63,725 bases of DNA from an uncultured Clostridia bacterium (GTDB lineage: Bacteria > Bacillota > Clostridia > TANB77 > CAG-508), in NCBI GenBank assembly GCA_934129785.1, contig CAKOWW010000009.1, forward strand, positions 1 to 63,725. Reading direction: 5' to 3'. The stretch's first letter is position 1. Every line of letters starts with the position of its first letter. Below, one piece after another: positions 41,132 to 50,638 of this stretch. Under the pieces are notes generated by a model. It was not told the origin of the DNA, did no database searches, and worked only from the letters and a program-made list of their open reading frames with translations. The translations under genes were made by a program, and so were the position numbers.

Positions 41132-42775
41132 CTATCCTTCTATTACATTTAATATTTGTTTTTCTAGGTCTTTTACTTTTTCGTTTATTCTGAATATGTC
41201 TCTATCTGTTAAATTTTTATTTTCTACATCTTGTTTTATAGAGTTTTCCATGTCTGTCATTTCAGCTTTTAATTTTTGTAGTCTTTCTAATATTTCTGCT
41301 CTTGATGGTGTTCCTGTTTTTCTTTTTATTTTGTTCGTCATTGTAATTTGTTCATTAATATCATATGTTTCACCAAATTCTGGTACTATTACTGGTATAT
41401 TTGTTTCTGTTTCTAATTTTTCTTTTAATACTTCTTGTGATTCTGGTTCTCCATGTACTAGGAAAATATTTTTTGGTTTTTCTATAAATGAATATACAAA
41501 GTTCATTAATCCTTGTTGGTCAGCATGACCAGAGTATCCTTCTATATATTCTACTCTTGCATTTACTGCAATTTCTTCTCCAAATATTTTTACTTTCTTA
41601 GCTCCATTTACTATGTTATACCCTAATGTTCCAGGTGCTTGATATCCAACAAATAATATTGTTGATTTTGGATTCCATAGGTTATGTTTTAAGTGATGTT
41701 TTATTCTTCCAACATCACACATTCCACTTGCTGAAATTATTATGCTTGGTCTTGGATCATCATTTAATGCTTTTGATTCATCTGCTGTTCTTGTAAATTC
41801 AAGTCCTGGAAATTCTAGTGGATTAACACCTTGCATTATCTCTTCTTTTACTTCATCATCAAATAGATATGTGTTTTCTCTAAATACTTCTGTTGCAGAT
41901 ATTGCAAGTGGACTGTCTACATATACTGATGCTTGCATTAATGTTTTATATTTTCTTTTAAATTCTTCATCTTTTATAACATCTTTTAATTTGTTTATTT
42001 CGTATAATATCTCTTGTGTTCTTCCTACTGCAAATGATGGTATTACTACTGTTCCACCATTATCTAATGTTTGTGATACTATATCTAAGAACATTGTTGC
42101 TTTTTCATCATTTCTTATGTGCAATCTACTTCCATATGTTGATTCCATTACTAATGTGTCTGCAGTTTCTATCATTGTTGGTTCACCTAATAATGGAATA
42201 TCATTATTTCCTAAGTCACCTGTAAATACTGTTTTTGTTGTTTTTCCATCTTCTGTCACCCATAATTCTATTATGCTTGAGCCTAACATGTGTCCTGCAT
42301 CATTAAATCTTACTTGTATGTCTTTTGTTATTTCTATTATTTCGTCATATTGTACTTCTTGGAATATTTCCAAACATTTCGCTGCTTCTTCTGCTGTGTA
42401 TAGTGGTAATAGTTCTTTTTCTCCTTTTCTTATTCTTTTTCTGTTTTTCCATTCATTTTCCATTTCTTGAATATGTCCACTATCTGGTAACATTAATGCA
42501 CATAGGTCACATGTTGCTTTATGAGCATATATTGGGCCTTTAAATCCTTCATTATATAATTTTGGTATTCTTCCTGAATGGTCTATATGTGCGTGGGTTA
42601 ATAACATAAAGTCTATTTGAGCTGGGTCATAATTAAAATCTTCCCTGTTTTGTTCTTCAAGCTCTGCTTTTCCTTGCCACATTCCACAATCCACTAAGAA
42701 TTTTTTTCCTGCAGCTTCTACTAAATAGTTTGAGCCTGTTACTGTTTTTGTAGCACCTAAAAATGTTATTTTCAT
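41132..42775 (-). CDS. MBL-fold beta-CASP RNA nuclease-like protein
   Basis: A 547-aa protein. Metallo-beta-lactamase motifs: LGATKTVTGSNYL, LVDCGMWQG, THAHIDHSGRIP (HxHxDH), GHMLGSS and MESTYGSR. The beta-CASP motifs follow: PSFAVGRTQEIL, YVDSPLA, ISASGMCDVGRIKHHL, FVGYQAPGTLG and a C-terminal HGEPESQEVL and GYSGHADQQGL. This is the family of YSH1-like exonucleases annotated as RNA metallo-hydrolases. The last 60 residues form a coiled coil. Cytoplasmic; probably RNA processing or decay. Confidence 0.93.
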   Translation of the reverse strand: MKITFLGATKTVTGSNYLVEAAGKKFLVDCGMWQGKAELEEQNREDFNYDPAQIDFMLLTHAHIDHSGRIPKLYNEGFKGPIYAHKATCDLCALMLPDSGHIQEMENEWKNRKRIRKGEKELLPLYTAEEAAKCLEIFQEVQYDEIIEITKDIQVRFNDAGHMLGSSIIELWVTEDGKTTKTVFTGDLGNNDIPLLGEPTMIETADTLVMESTYGSRLHIRNDEKATMFLDIVSQTLDNGGTVVIPSFAVGRTQEILYEINKLKDVIKDEEFKRKYKTLMQASVYVDSPLAISATEVFRENTYLFDDEVKEEIMQGVNPLEFPGLEFTRTADESKALNDDPRPSIIISASGMCDVGRIKHHLKHNLWNPKSTILFVGYQAPGTLGYNIVNGAKKVKIFGEEIAVNARVEYIEGYSGHADQQGLMNFVYSFIEKPKNIFLVHGEPESQEVLKEKLETETNIPVIVPEFGETYDINEQITMTNKIKRKTGTPSRAEILERLQKLKAEMTDMENSIKQDVENKNLTDRDIFRINEKVKDLEKQILNVIEG

Positions 42776-42823
42776 ATTTGATATCTTCCTTTCTTGCCCT
42801 AGTTTCTTATAAGGCTTTACTTT

Positions 42824-44407
42824 TTAATAAAAAGCTTTCACTTTTTTTCCTAGCCTTATCTCTAGTTGTTTCTTATTTAATTCTTCTTGCATTTCTAATT
42901 TTACTTTTTCTTCATAACTATTTTCGTCATATATGTGTATAAAATATCCATCTTTTTCTTTTGTTAATTTTATATATATTTCTTCTAAGTTTATTGCTCT
43001 TGTTGTAAATATATTTTTCATTAATACATAATCTGCTTCTTCTTGTTTTGAAAATTTTTGTATTACTTTTGTTTTATGTGCTTTTTCTAATATTGTTTTT
43101 GTTAAATCTTCCTGTTCTTTTTTTAACTCCTCAATTTCGTAAATACTTTTTCCTTCTTTGTTGTATGGAATCATTAAATAGTATCTATACTCATATACTA
43201 ATTTTTGTACTTCTTGCTTTGTTTGTGCCTTTTCAATTTTAGATTTTAAACATTGCATAAATGTTTTTTGCATTTCTAATTTTAAGTTTTCTATATTTTC
43301 TTCCACATCTTGTGTATCTAATGTTTTTAAATATTTTTGCTTTTGCTCTAATTCTATTTTATATTTAACAAAGTTTTGTGGAGTTAATAATTTATTTAAG
43401 TATTCTATTTTATTTATTTTTTCTTCTCTTTCCTTTGTCATAAGTTGAGATAATATTCTCATACTAAATATTTTCTTCTCTAGCGGTAAGTTTTCATTTT
43501 TCTTAATATATTCTTTCTGTAAAAGTTCTTTGTTATTTATTGTTTCATCTATTTGCTTTATTTGTTTGGTTAACTCTATTTTTTCTTTAGTTATTTTTTC
43601 TACAAATTTCGCATTATCTTCTAGTTCCTCTAATGCTTTTTTATTTTCTTGTTTTAATTTTAAAAATTCCTCTTTTTTCTTTTGATTAAATTTCATTTCT
43701 AATAATATCGATATTTCTTTTAGTTCTTCTATATATTTTATTCCATTTTCATCACAATTTTCTTTGATTTTATTTTCAAATATTTCTAGATAGTCCATCA
43801 GTACTTCTCTATTTTTTATCCATTTTTTCATAAATTCTATTCCTACTAGTAAAATCAAGTTTTGGTATATTAAATTATGTTCTATGCTTTCTATTTCTTT
43901 TGGTATTGTTGTCCATGAATATCCATTAAAATCCCTTAATGGCTCTACTTCATTTATGTTGTCCCCAACATTTATTAGATTTCCTAATGTATCTTTTAGT
44001 ATAAAATATTTTTCATTTATTATATTTTCATTTTTTCCTATTTTAGATAAACAGTACAGCAATTTTCTTTCTATATTGTAACAATATATTTTTCCATAAT
44101 TTTTTTCTACTAAAAATGTTTTATTTCCTATTAAAGAGCTTTCTTCTGAATTTGGATTTATTAATTTTATTTCTTGGCATTCATTTTGTATTATTTCTAT
44201 TATTTCTTCTATTATATCTTCTTTTGCTTCTACATTTTGTTTTACTTGCTTGTAATCTTTGTATGATGTTTCTATTTTGTACAATATATTAAGGAGAATA
44301 CTTTTTGTATCTTCTGCAAAAGCTTTTTTTTCTAGTATTTTCTCTAATTTGTCATTGTAATCTTTTTTTACTATCTTTTCGAAAAATTTTTCTTCTCTTT
44401 TTTGCAA
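42824..44407 (-). CDS. Large coiled-coil hypothetical protein
   Basis: A 527-aa protein that starts at TTG 44407 (AAGGAG 7 bases upstream). Residues about 1-80 and 210-400 are charged coiled coils; between them lies a compact segment with NKTFLVEKNYGKIYCYN and DTLGNLINVGDNINEVEPLRDFNGYSWTTIP; the end (YFIHIYDENSYEEKVKLEMQEELNKKQLEIRLGKKVKAFY) is again charged. No signal peptide or membrane helix. I recognise no family. It follows ftsK by 15 bases and is probably in its operon, so a role in chromosome or envelope organisation can only be guessed. Confidence 0.72.
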   Translation of the reverse strand: MQKREEKFFEKIVKKDYNDKLEKILEKKAFAEDTKSILLNILYKIETSYKDYKQVKQNVEAKEDIIEEIIEIIQNECQEIKLINPNSEESSLIGNKTFLVEKNYGKIYCYNIERKLLYCLSKIGKNENIINEKYFILKDTLGNLINVGDNINEVEPLRDFNGYSWTTIPKEIESIEHNLIYQNLILLVGIEFMKKWIKNREVLMDYLEIFENKIKENCDENGIKYIEELKEISILLEMKFNQKKKEEFLKLKQENKKALEELEDNAKFVEKITKEKIELTKQIKQIDETINNKELLQKEYIKKNENLPLEKKIFSMRILSQLMTKEREEKINKIEYLNKLLTPQNFVKYKIELEQKQKYLKTLDTQDVEENIENLKLEMQKTFMQCLKSKIEKAQTKQEVQKLVYEYRYYLMIPYNKEGKSIYEIEELKKEQEDLTKTILEKAHKTKVIQKFSKQEEADYVLMKNIFTTRAINLEEIYIKLTKEKDGYFIHIYDENSYEEKVKLEMQEELNKKQLEIRLGKKVKAFY

Positions 44408-44422
44408 GTTTTTTCTCCTTCC

Positions 44423-46897
44423 TTAATTTTTTTCTTCTGTTTGCATATCACCACTCATTTTTAATTCATTTAGTCTTTCTAAACTCATCAATACTTCTCT
44501 TGGCTTGCTTCCTTGGTAACCTGATATTACTCCTCTTTCTTCCATTTGGTCTATAATTCTTCCTGCTCTTGCATATCCTACTTTAAATCTTCTTTGTATA
44601 AATGATGTTGATGCTTGTCCTGTTTCAACTACTGTTTGTATTGCATCCATTAAAAATGGATCTGCATCATCATCTTGTGCTTGTTCTTGAGCTAGTTCTT
44701 TGTCTGTTTTATTACTGTTTTCTATTGATTCTAGTATATCTTCACTATATGTTGCTGTTCCATTTGATTTTATGAAATCTACTATTTTTTCTACTTCATC
44801 ATCTGATACAAATGCTCCTTGAACTCTGTATGGTTTTGGTGCTCCTGATGGGAAATATAGCATATCTCCTTTTCCTAGTAATTTTTCTGCACCAACACTA
44901 TCTAGTATTGTTCTTGAGTCAACTTGTGATGATACTGCAAATGCTATTCTAGATGGTATGTTTGCTTTTATTAATCCTGTGATAACATCTACTGATGGTC
45001 TTTGTGTTGCAATTACTAAGTGCATTCCTGCTGCTCTGGCTTTTTGTGCTAAACGACAAATTGCATCTTCAACATCATTTTTTGCTACCATCATTAAGTC
45101 TGCAAGCTCATCTATTATTATTACTATTTGTGGTAATTTTCCTGCTTCATTTTCTTTTTCTATTGCTTTATTATATCCTTTTAAGTCACGTACTCCCTTG
45201 CTTGCAAATTTACTATATCTGTCTTCCATTTCTTGTACTGCCCATGCAAGTGCACCAGCCGCTTTTCTTGGATCTGTTACTACTGGAATTAGTAAGTGTG
45301 GTATTCCATTATAAACTGATAATTCAACAACTTTTGGGTCTACCATTACGAATTTTACTTCACTTGGTTTTGCATGATAAATGATACTTGTTATTATTGT
45401 GTTTATACATACACTCTTTCCAGAACCTGTTGAACCAGCTATCATAACATGTGGCATTTTTGCAATGTCTGCTAGCTGTATGTTTCCTGCAACATCTTTT
45501 CCAAGTGCTATTGCTAATTTTGATTTATTTTCTTTAAAATCATCACTATCTAGAACTTCTCTTAAGTGTACTGCTTCTTTTTCTTTGTTTGGTACTTCTA
45601 TTCCAACTGCTTGTTTTCCTGGTATTGGTGCTTCAATTCTTATTGTTTCTGCTGCTAAATTTAGTGCTATGTCATCTGCAAGGTTTGCTATTTTGCTAAC
45701 TCTAACTCCTTCAGCTGGTTTTAGTTCATATCTTGTTATTGCAGGTCCTACTGAAACATTTTCAACTTTTGCTGAAACTCCAAAGCTATATAATGTTTTT
45801 TGTAGTCTTGTTGCTGTTTCTGTTAATGCTTTTGCTCCACCTTTTATAGTTCTTTTGGATGGTTTACTAAGTATTTCTACTGGTGGATATTCATAATGTT
45901 CGTCTTCAACTATTTGAGCATGTTCTAATTGTAAAACTGCTTTTTTCTTTTCTTCTTTTTGTTCTTCAACATCCTTAAATAAATTGCTTTCTATAACATC
46001 TGGTTCACTTTCTTGCATTGCCATTTGTCTTTTTTTCATTTTACTTTGTTTTGTTAATGGTTCCAAATCTTCGCCTGAGTGGTCATATTTTTTTAATCCC
46101 ATTTTTTCGTCTGCGCCTTCTACTATTCTTCCACCAAAATTAATTTTTATTTGTTCTTCCATTGGATCTTTATCTCTTAAATGTTCTTTCATCGCCTGTT
46201 GTTGTTTTTGTCTTCTTTCTTCTCTTTGTCTTTTTCTTCTTTGTGCTGGTGTTTCTTCATATTCTTCTGGTTCATGTTTTTTTGTTTTTTCCTTTTGACG
46301 CTCTTTTTCAAGTTCTTCTTTTCTTTCAAATCTTTCTTCTCTTTTTTCTTCCACTCTATCTAAAAACATATTTATTATTTCTGATAGATTTACCCCAAAT
46401 GTGAATACTAATAGTATTATTGCTATTCCTATACATAATATTACTGCGCCAACATCTCCTAACAATTTTGCAAGTGGTACTGCAGCAACTGCTCCAATTG
46501 CTCCACCACCTTTGCTTTGTGAGCCCAGATAATAGCTATCTTTTACAAGTTCTGATAATTCTTTAGATGATTGTAATTCCCCACTTGATATTTGGAATAC
46601 ACTAAATACAATAGATAAACTTATAATGGCTATTCCATATTGTACTAATTTTGGTGTTAAATCTTCTGTTCCATCACATGCTATTTTTATAGCTACTATA
46701 AACATTCCAATTGGTAATACATATTGCATTACACCAAACATTCCACCTAATATTTCATTTAATTTTATTCCTACAACTCCTGATTTTGTATATATTAAAA
46801 CAGCCAAAAGAACACTAAGTACTATTAGTGTAATTATTGCTATGTCTAAATTAGAAGCTGATTTTTTCTTTTTCTTATATCTTCTTTTCTTTGCCAT
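44423..46897 (-). CDS. ftsK: DNA translocase FtsK/SpoIIIE
   Basis: An 824-aa DNA pump that clears chromosomes from the septum. After a lysine-rich start there are four membrane helices within about 20-190, an acidic/basic linker rich in EE, RR and KQ (about 195-350), the RecA-like motor with AGSTGSGKSVCINT (about 489), VMVDPKVVELSVYNGIPHLL, IVIIIDELADLMM and LVIATQRPSVDVITG, and the winged-helix gamma domain at the end (TSFIQRRFKVGYARAGRIIDQMEERGVI) that reads KOPS/SRS-type motifs. Confidence 0.96.
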   Translation of the reverse strand: MAKKRRYKKKKKSASNLDIAIITLIVLSVLLAVLIYTKSGVVGIKLNEILGGMFGVMQYVLPIGMFIVAIKIACDGTEDLTPKLVQYGIAIISLSIVFSVFQISSGELQSSKELSELVKDSYYLGSQSKGGGAIGAVAAVPLAKLLGDVGAVILCIGIAIILLVFTFGVNLSEIINMFLDRVEEKREERFERKEELEKERQKEKTKKHEPEEYEETPAQRRKRQREERRQKQQQAMKEHLRDKDPMEEQIKINFGGRIVEGADEKMGLKKYDHSGEDLEPLTKQSKMKKRQMAMQESEPDVIESNLFKDVEEQKEEKKKAVLQLEHAQIVEDEHYEYPPVEILSKPSKRTIKGGAKALTETATRLQKTLYSFGVSAKVENVSVGPAITRYELKPAEGVRVSKIANLADDIALNLAAETIRIEAPIPGKQAVGIEVPNKEKEAVHLREVLDSDDFKENKSKLAIALGKDVAGNIQLADIAKMPHVMIAGSTGSGKSVCINTIITSIIYHAKPSEVKFVMVDPKVVELSVYNGIPHLLIPVVTDPRKAAGALAWAVQEMEDRYSKFASKGVRDLKGYNKAIEKENEAGKLPQIVIIIDELADLMMVAKNDVEDAICRLAQKARAAGMHLVIATQRPSVDVITGLIKANIPSRIAFAVSSQVDSRTILDSVGAEKLLGKGDMLYFPSGAPKPYRVQGAFVSDDEVEKIVDFIKSNGTATYSEDILESIENSNKTDKELAQEQAQDDDADPFLMDAIQTVVETGQASTSFIQRRFKVGYARAGRIIDQMEERGVISGYQGSKPREVLMSLERLNELKMSGDMQTEEKN

Positions 46898-46957
46898 TTT
46901 TATTCATTCCCTTCTTAATCTATAAGTTTGGTTATTAGATTTTCTACTCTACATTTG

Positions 46958-47014
46958 TTAAAAGCCAGATTTCAAAAGTCTTGTTTTGTGGACTTCTGAC
47001 ATCTGACTTTTGTC
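46958..47014 (-). terminator. Possible terminator of the rsmD-ATPase-like operon
   Basis: Minus-strand AAAAGTCAGAT pairs with ATCTGGCTTTT around a second stem (AGAAGTC/GACTTTT). The T tail is short, so efficiency is uncertain. Confidence 0.45.
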
Positions 47015-47518
47015 TTATTTTAATTCTTTTCTACTATTTTGTATTGTTTTTATTGTATCTTCTAATGAAATTTGCATTAAGTTTAAAGCTTCTGTCATAT
47101 TAGTTCCTAGCTTATTTAATGTTTCATTTAATACATCTTCTGTGTTTGCCAATAAACTGTCAGCATATTCTTTTGTTCCTTTTGATATTTCTCTTGACAT
47201 TTCATTTGCTGTTTCAATGATTTCTGTTTTTTGGTCATATGCTTTTCTTGTTATTTCATGTTCATCTATCATTGCAATTATTCTGTTTTCAGCTTCTTTA
47301 ACTATTCCATCTGCTTCTTTTTGGGCTTCAACCAATATACGTTGCCTTTCTTCTTTTACCCATTTTGCTTGTTTTAACTCATCTGGAAGTTTTATTCTTA
47401 TTTCCTTTATTAAGTCTAGCATTTCTTCTTTGTCAACAATTCCTTTATCTGTAAATGGTAGACTTCTGCTATTTTCTAGTAAATCTTCTAATGTTTCTAA
47501 TAATGTGAATATTTCCAT
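47015..47518 (-). CDS. Coiled-coil protein resembling V-ATPase subunit H/E
   Basis: A 167-aa protein, almost entirely helical (LLETLEDLLENSRSLPFTDK, then EERQRILVEAQKEADGIVKEAENRI, a stalk-subunit-like Ala/Glu/Lys pattern). Similar small proteins in Clostridia are often labelled ATPase, although there is no nucleotide-binding motif. It follows rsmD by 23 bases. Function unknown. Confidence 0.75.
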   Translation of the reverse strand: MEIFTLLETLEDLLENSRSLPFTDKGIVDKEEMLDLIKEIRIKLPDELKQAKWVKEERQRILVEAQKEADGIVKEAENRIIAMIDEHEITRKAYDQKTEIIETANEMSREISKGTKEYADSLLANTEDVLNETLNKLGTNMTEALNLMQISLEDTIKTIQNSRKELK

Positions 47519-47541
47519 GGTTTTACCCCTTTCTAATTTCC

Positions 47542-48093
47542 TTATTTAGGTTTAACAAAAATAAGGTTTGCACGACCATATTTTCTTTGGTCTGTTATTT
47601 CTATATCTAACTTTTCAATTTGGCTTATTATTCGTTCTTTTTCATCTGTTTCTATTATTATCATTGTGTCTTCATTTGCTATGTTTTCTTCTAACATTAT
47701 TTTTATTGCATCATAAACATAGTTTGTTTTGTATGGTGGGTCTATATAACAAATATCTATATTTTCATGAATTTTCGTTGTTAAGAGTTTTTCAAATGTT
47801 TCGTTATATAGTTCTGTTTCATTTCGAAAGTGTGTTTTTTCTATATTCCTTTTTATTATTTGAATTGCGCTTTTTTCTTTATCACATAATATTGTTTTCT
47901 TTGCACCTCTGCTCACTGCTTCTAAACCAATTGCTCCACTTCCTGCAAATAGGTCTAAAAATACGCTCCCAGGTATTTCATTTTGTATTATGTTGAATAA
48001 TGATTCTTTTACTCTATCTAGTGTAGGTCTTGTATTCATTCCTTCTAGTGTATATAATTTTGTTCCTCTTGCTTTTCCTGCTATAATTCTCAT
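47542..48093 (-). CDS. rsmD: 16S rRNA (guanine966-N2)-methyltransferase
   Basis: A 183-aa SAM-dependent enzyme that methylates G966 of 16S rRNA. It shows MRIIAGKARGTKL, TRPTLDRVKESLFNI, the SAM loop FLDLFAGSGAIGLEAVSRGA and the catalytic CYIDPPYKTN. It uses CGA as an arginine codon (HFRNETE), showing that CGA is normally decoded here in contrast to CGG. Confidence 0.95.
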   Translation of the reverse strand: MRIIAGKARGTKLYTLEGMNTRPTLDRVKESLFNIIQNEIPGSVFLDLFAGSGAIGLEAVSRGAKKTILCDKEKSAIQIIKRNIEKTHFRNETELYNETFEKLLTTKIHENIDICYIDPPYKTNYVYDAIKIMLEENIANEDTMIIIETDEKERIISQIEKLDIEITDQRKYGRANLIFVKPK

Positions 48094-48252
48094 TTTTCAC
48101 CTTCTTATGATATTAACATTTTATTCTTTTTTATTTTGTTGGTCAATAGTATTAATAGAAATGTAACATATATTTAACAGTTCTGTAATATTATACATTT
48201 TTTGTAATATTTTTTGAGCTTATTTTACCATATTCAATAGATCTTTTCAACT

Positions 48253-48283
48253 AAAAAAAGTAGCTTTTAAGCTACCTTTTTTA
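48253..48283 (-). terminator. Terminator of sepF-divIVA
   Basis: AAAAAAGTAGCTT / AAGCTACCTTTTTT stem that begins at the divIVA stop codon. Confidence 0.8.
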
Positions 48284-48736
48284 TGCATCATCTTTATTTA
48301 CATCTTTTAATAATTCTAATTGTGATATTAATAATGATTCCATTTTTGCTTTATATATATCGAATTGTTTTTTTACATCTTCTAATTCTTTTCTTTTTGC
48401 AATTATTTCGTTATCTAAGTCATTTGCTTGTTTTTGAGCTGTTCCTTTTGCTTCATTTACTATTTGTTCTGCTTGTTGTTTTGCTACGTTTTTTATATCT
48501 TCAGCTGTTGATTGAGCCATTACTAGTGTATTTTGTAGTGTTGTTTCTATACTTTTATAGTGTTCTAAACTTTGAGAAAGTTCAGATACTTTTGTTCTTA
48601 AGTCATTAACTTCTTTATAATTTTTTGTATAATCTACTGTTAAATCATCTAAAAAATCATCTACTTCTTCTACACTATATCCATTCATCATTTGCTTTGA
48701 AAATTTCTTGTTTTCTATATCTAATGGTGTTATCAT
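48281..48736 (-). CDS. divIVA: Cell-division/polarity protein DivIVA
   Basis: A 151-aa coiled-coil protein that binds negatively curved membrane. The N-terminal domain is typical (MITPLDIENKKFSKQMMNGYSVEEVDDFLDDL), followed by a coiled coil to the end. It follows sepF by 26 bases and shares its promoter. Confidence 0.94.
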   Translation of the reverse strand: MITPLDIENKKFSKQMMNGYSVEEVDDFLDDLTVDYTKNYKEVNDLRTKVSELSQSLEHYKSIETTLQNTLVMAQSTAEDIKNVAKQQAEQIVNEAKGTAQKQANDLDNEIIAKRKELEDVKKQFDIYKAKMESLLISQLELLKDVNKDDA

Positions 48737-48762
48737 TGTTATTCCTCCTTATGGATATATAT

Positions 48763-49245
48763 TTAGTTTATCCCATTATTTTTAAGCCATGATACTGAAA
48801 GTTTATTTTTCATTTCTTCTCTGGCCATTTCATTTGTTATTTCGTAGTTTGATGGTGCTACTAAAAAGATTGAATTTGATACTTTTTGGATATATCCATC
48901 TAAAGCATATACTCCACCACTAATAAAGTCAACTATTCTTCTTGCAACATCTTTATTAACATATTCTAAGTTAACTATTACAGATTTCTTTTCTTTTAAG
49001 AAAGAACAAATTTCATCTGATTGTTCAAATGTAGTTGGTTGTGATATTACCATTTTTATAGCATTAGCTTGTGCTTGTGGCATATTTATAACTTTTTCTT
49101 TGTTTTTTCTTCCAAATATTTTTTTATCTTCTACTTCATCTTCTTCATCTTCATAATCATATACGTTTTCATCATCGTATTCTTCTGGCTCTGCTGAATC
49201 CATTCCAAACAAATCCCATACTTTATTCATTAACGCTCCTGACAT
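48763..49245 (-). CDS. sepF: Cell-division protein SepF
   Basis: A 160-aa FtsZ-ring anchor. ATG 49245 has AGGAGG 7 bases upstream. An N-terminal amphipathic helix (MNKVWDLFGM), an acidic linker (EPEEYDDENVYDYEDEEDE), and the C-terminal SepF domain (VISQPTTFEQSDEICSFLKE; VNLEYVNKDVARRIVDFISGGVYALDG; IFLVAPSNYEI). Confidence 0.95.
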   Translation of the reverse strand: MSGALMNKVWDLFGMDSAEPEEYDDENVYDYEDEEDEVEDKKIFGRKNKEKVINMPQAQANAIKMVISQPTTFEQSDEICSFLKEKKSVIVNLEYVNKDVARRIVDFISGGVYALDGYIQKVSNSIFLVAPSNYEITNEMAREEMKNKLSVSWLKNNGIN

Positions 49246-49290
49246 AAAAAAACCTCCTAAAAATTCCCTTGTTTTGTGTTTACAGTATTT

Positions 49291-49319
49291 AGTATCTACT
49301 TTTTTTACAATATTGTCAA
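49291..49319 (-). promoter_or_regulatory. Promoter of sepF-divIVA
   Basis: Minus-strand TTGACA (49319-49314), 17 bases, GATACT (49296-49291). Confidence 0.5.
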
Positions 49320-49372
49320 TGTTTTTTGTAAATGTTATTAAATCTTAATATTTTTGTAACATAGTTGTAATA

Positions 49373-50638
49373 TTATTTTATTTTGTCTAAATTTGGATTA
49401 ATTAATATTTCATCATATAATGAAATCTTTCTGTAGTTGGCTATTTCAGTATCTGTATAGCCTATTTCTTTTAGTTCTTCATTTGAATATGAGTCTACAA
49501 TTGAATATTTATCACCTTGTTTTTTTACTTTTACTAGTATCTTGCTTAAATATCCTGCTCTATTTCTTACAACATAGTTTAAGTCATTTTCCTTTACTAT
49601 AGCTTGGTTTGGCACTTTTAATCCAGTTGCATCCCACCAAATTAAGTCAAAAGTTATTTTTCTATATTTTATTAATTCTTCTACTTGTTTATTTAATTTT
49701 AATATTATTAGTCTTTCATCATTTTCTTCTATTATATTTGTAATTTGTGCTGATATTTCTGTATTATTTGATAATCTTATTTTTACTTTTTGCCCTACTG
49801 TGGCTTGTTTTGCTTCTTCAGATGATGTTATTGTTGCTATATAACATGTAAAATTGTCTATTACTTTACCACATTCTTCATTTGTTGCAACTATCTTTCC
49901 TGTTTTTAAATTTAGACTTTCCAAGTATTGTTTACTTAGTGAGCCAAAATTTTCTGGTGTCAATGTTTCTTCTAATCCATCAACTCTATATGAGACAACT
50001 CCACTAATTGGCGCTTTTACATATTCTGCTCCTGAATTTAATTCTGATTCATATTTTTTTCTTTCTTCTATTAATTGTCTTAAATATGAACCTTTTGGGC
50101 TTGATTCTCCTGCTATTTTTGCTTTTTTTGTTATCAAATTATCAATTTCTTTTTTGTATTCTGTTAATTTTGATACATCTGTAATTTTATTTATGTTTTT
50201 CACTTTTTCATCAATTTGATTTTCTAGCAATTTCATGTCTGCTGTAAGTAAACTTGAATCATTTGCCATTACTTCTTGTACTTTCGAGTCTAATTCAGCT
50301 ATTTTCTGTTTTAAGCTTTCTTCATTTACACTATAATATCTAAAAATATTTTCATTTGTAGAGGCTCTTTCGCCTTCGCTTATTATTTGTTCCATTCCAT
50401 TTTTATAGTTTTGACCTTTAGCAACTTTTTCGTTTCTTATAACATAACCAATATCTGTCTCTTCTTGATATAGTTTTCCCTCTTCAACTGTAAATACATT
50501 TGTTGGTTCTTTTATAAGAAGATATATGGTATAAGCCAAATATCCTATAATTATTAATGAAACAGCTCCTATTGCCATTTTTTTATAATTTACTTTTTTT
50601 GTTTTTTGTTTGTTTAACTCTTTTTGTTTTTCTTTCAA
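49373..50638 (-). CDS. HlyD-like membrane adaptor protein of the division cluster
   Basis: A 421-aa protein with one N-terminal membrane helix (MAIGAVSLIIIGYLAYTIYLLI), a helical hairpin (about 100-195) and lipoyl/barrel-like segments: EYVKAPISGVVSYRVDGLEE, IATITSSEEAKQATVGQKVKIRLS, LKVPNQAIVKENDLNYVV. This is the membrane-fusion-protein layout. Clostridial genomes often carry such a gene beside sepF. Without a transporter here it may act in envelope assembly rather than efflux. Its first codon overlaps the end of miaA by 4 bases. Confidence 0.82.
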   Translation of the reverse strand: MKEKQKELNKQKTKKVNYKKMAIGAVSLIIIGYLAYTIYLLIKEPTNVFTVEEGKLYQEETDIGYVIRNEKVAKGQNYKNGMEQIISEGERASTNENIFRYYSVNEESLKQKIAELDSKVQEVMANDSSLLTADMKLLENQIDEKVKNINKITDVSKLTEYKKEIDNLITKKAKIAGESSPKGSYLRQLIEERKKYESELNSGAEYVKAPISGVVSYRVDGLEETLTPENFGSLSKQYLESLNLKTGKIVATNEECGKVIDNFTCYIATITSSEEAKQATVGQKVKIRLSNNTEISAQITNIIEENDERLIILKLNKQVEELIKYRKITFDLIWWDATGLKVPNQAIVKENDLNYVVRNRAGYLSKILVKVKKQGDKYSIVDSYSNEELKEIGYTDTEIANYRKISLYDEILINPNLDKIK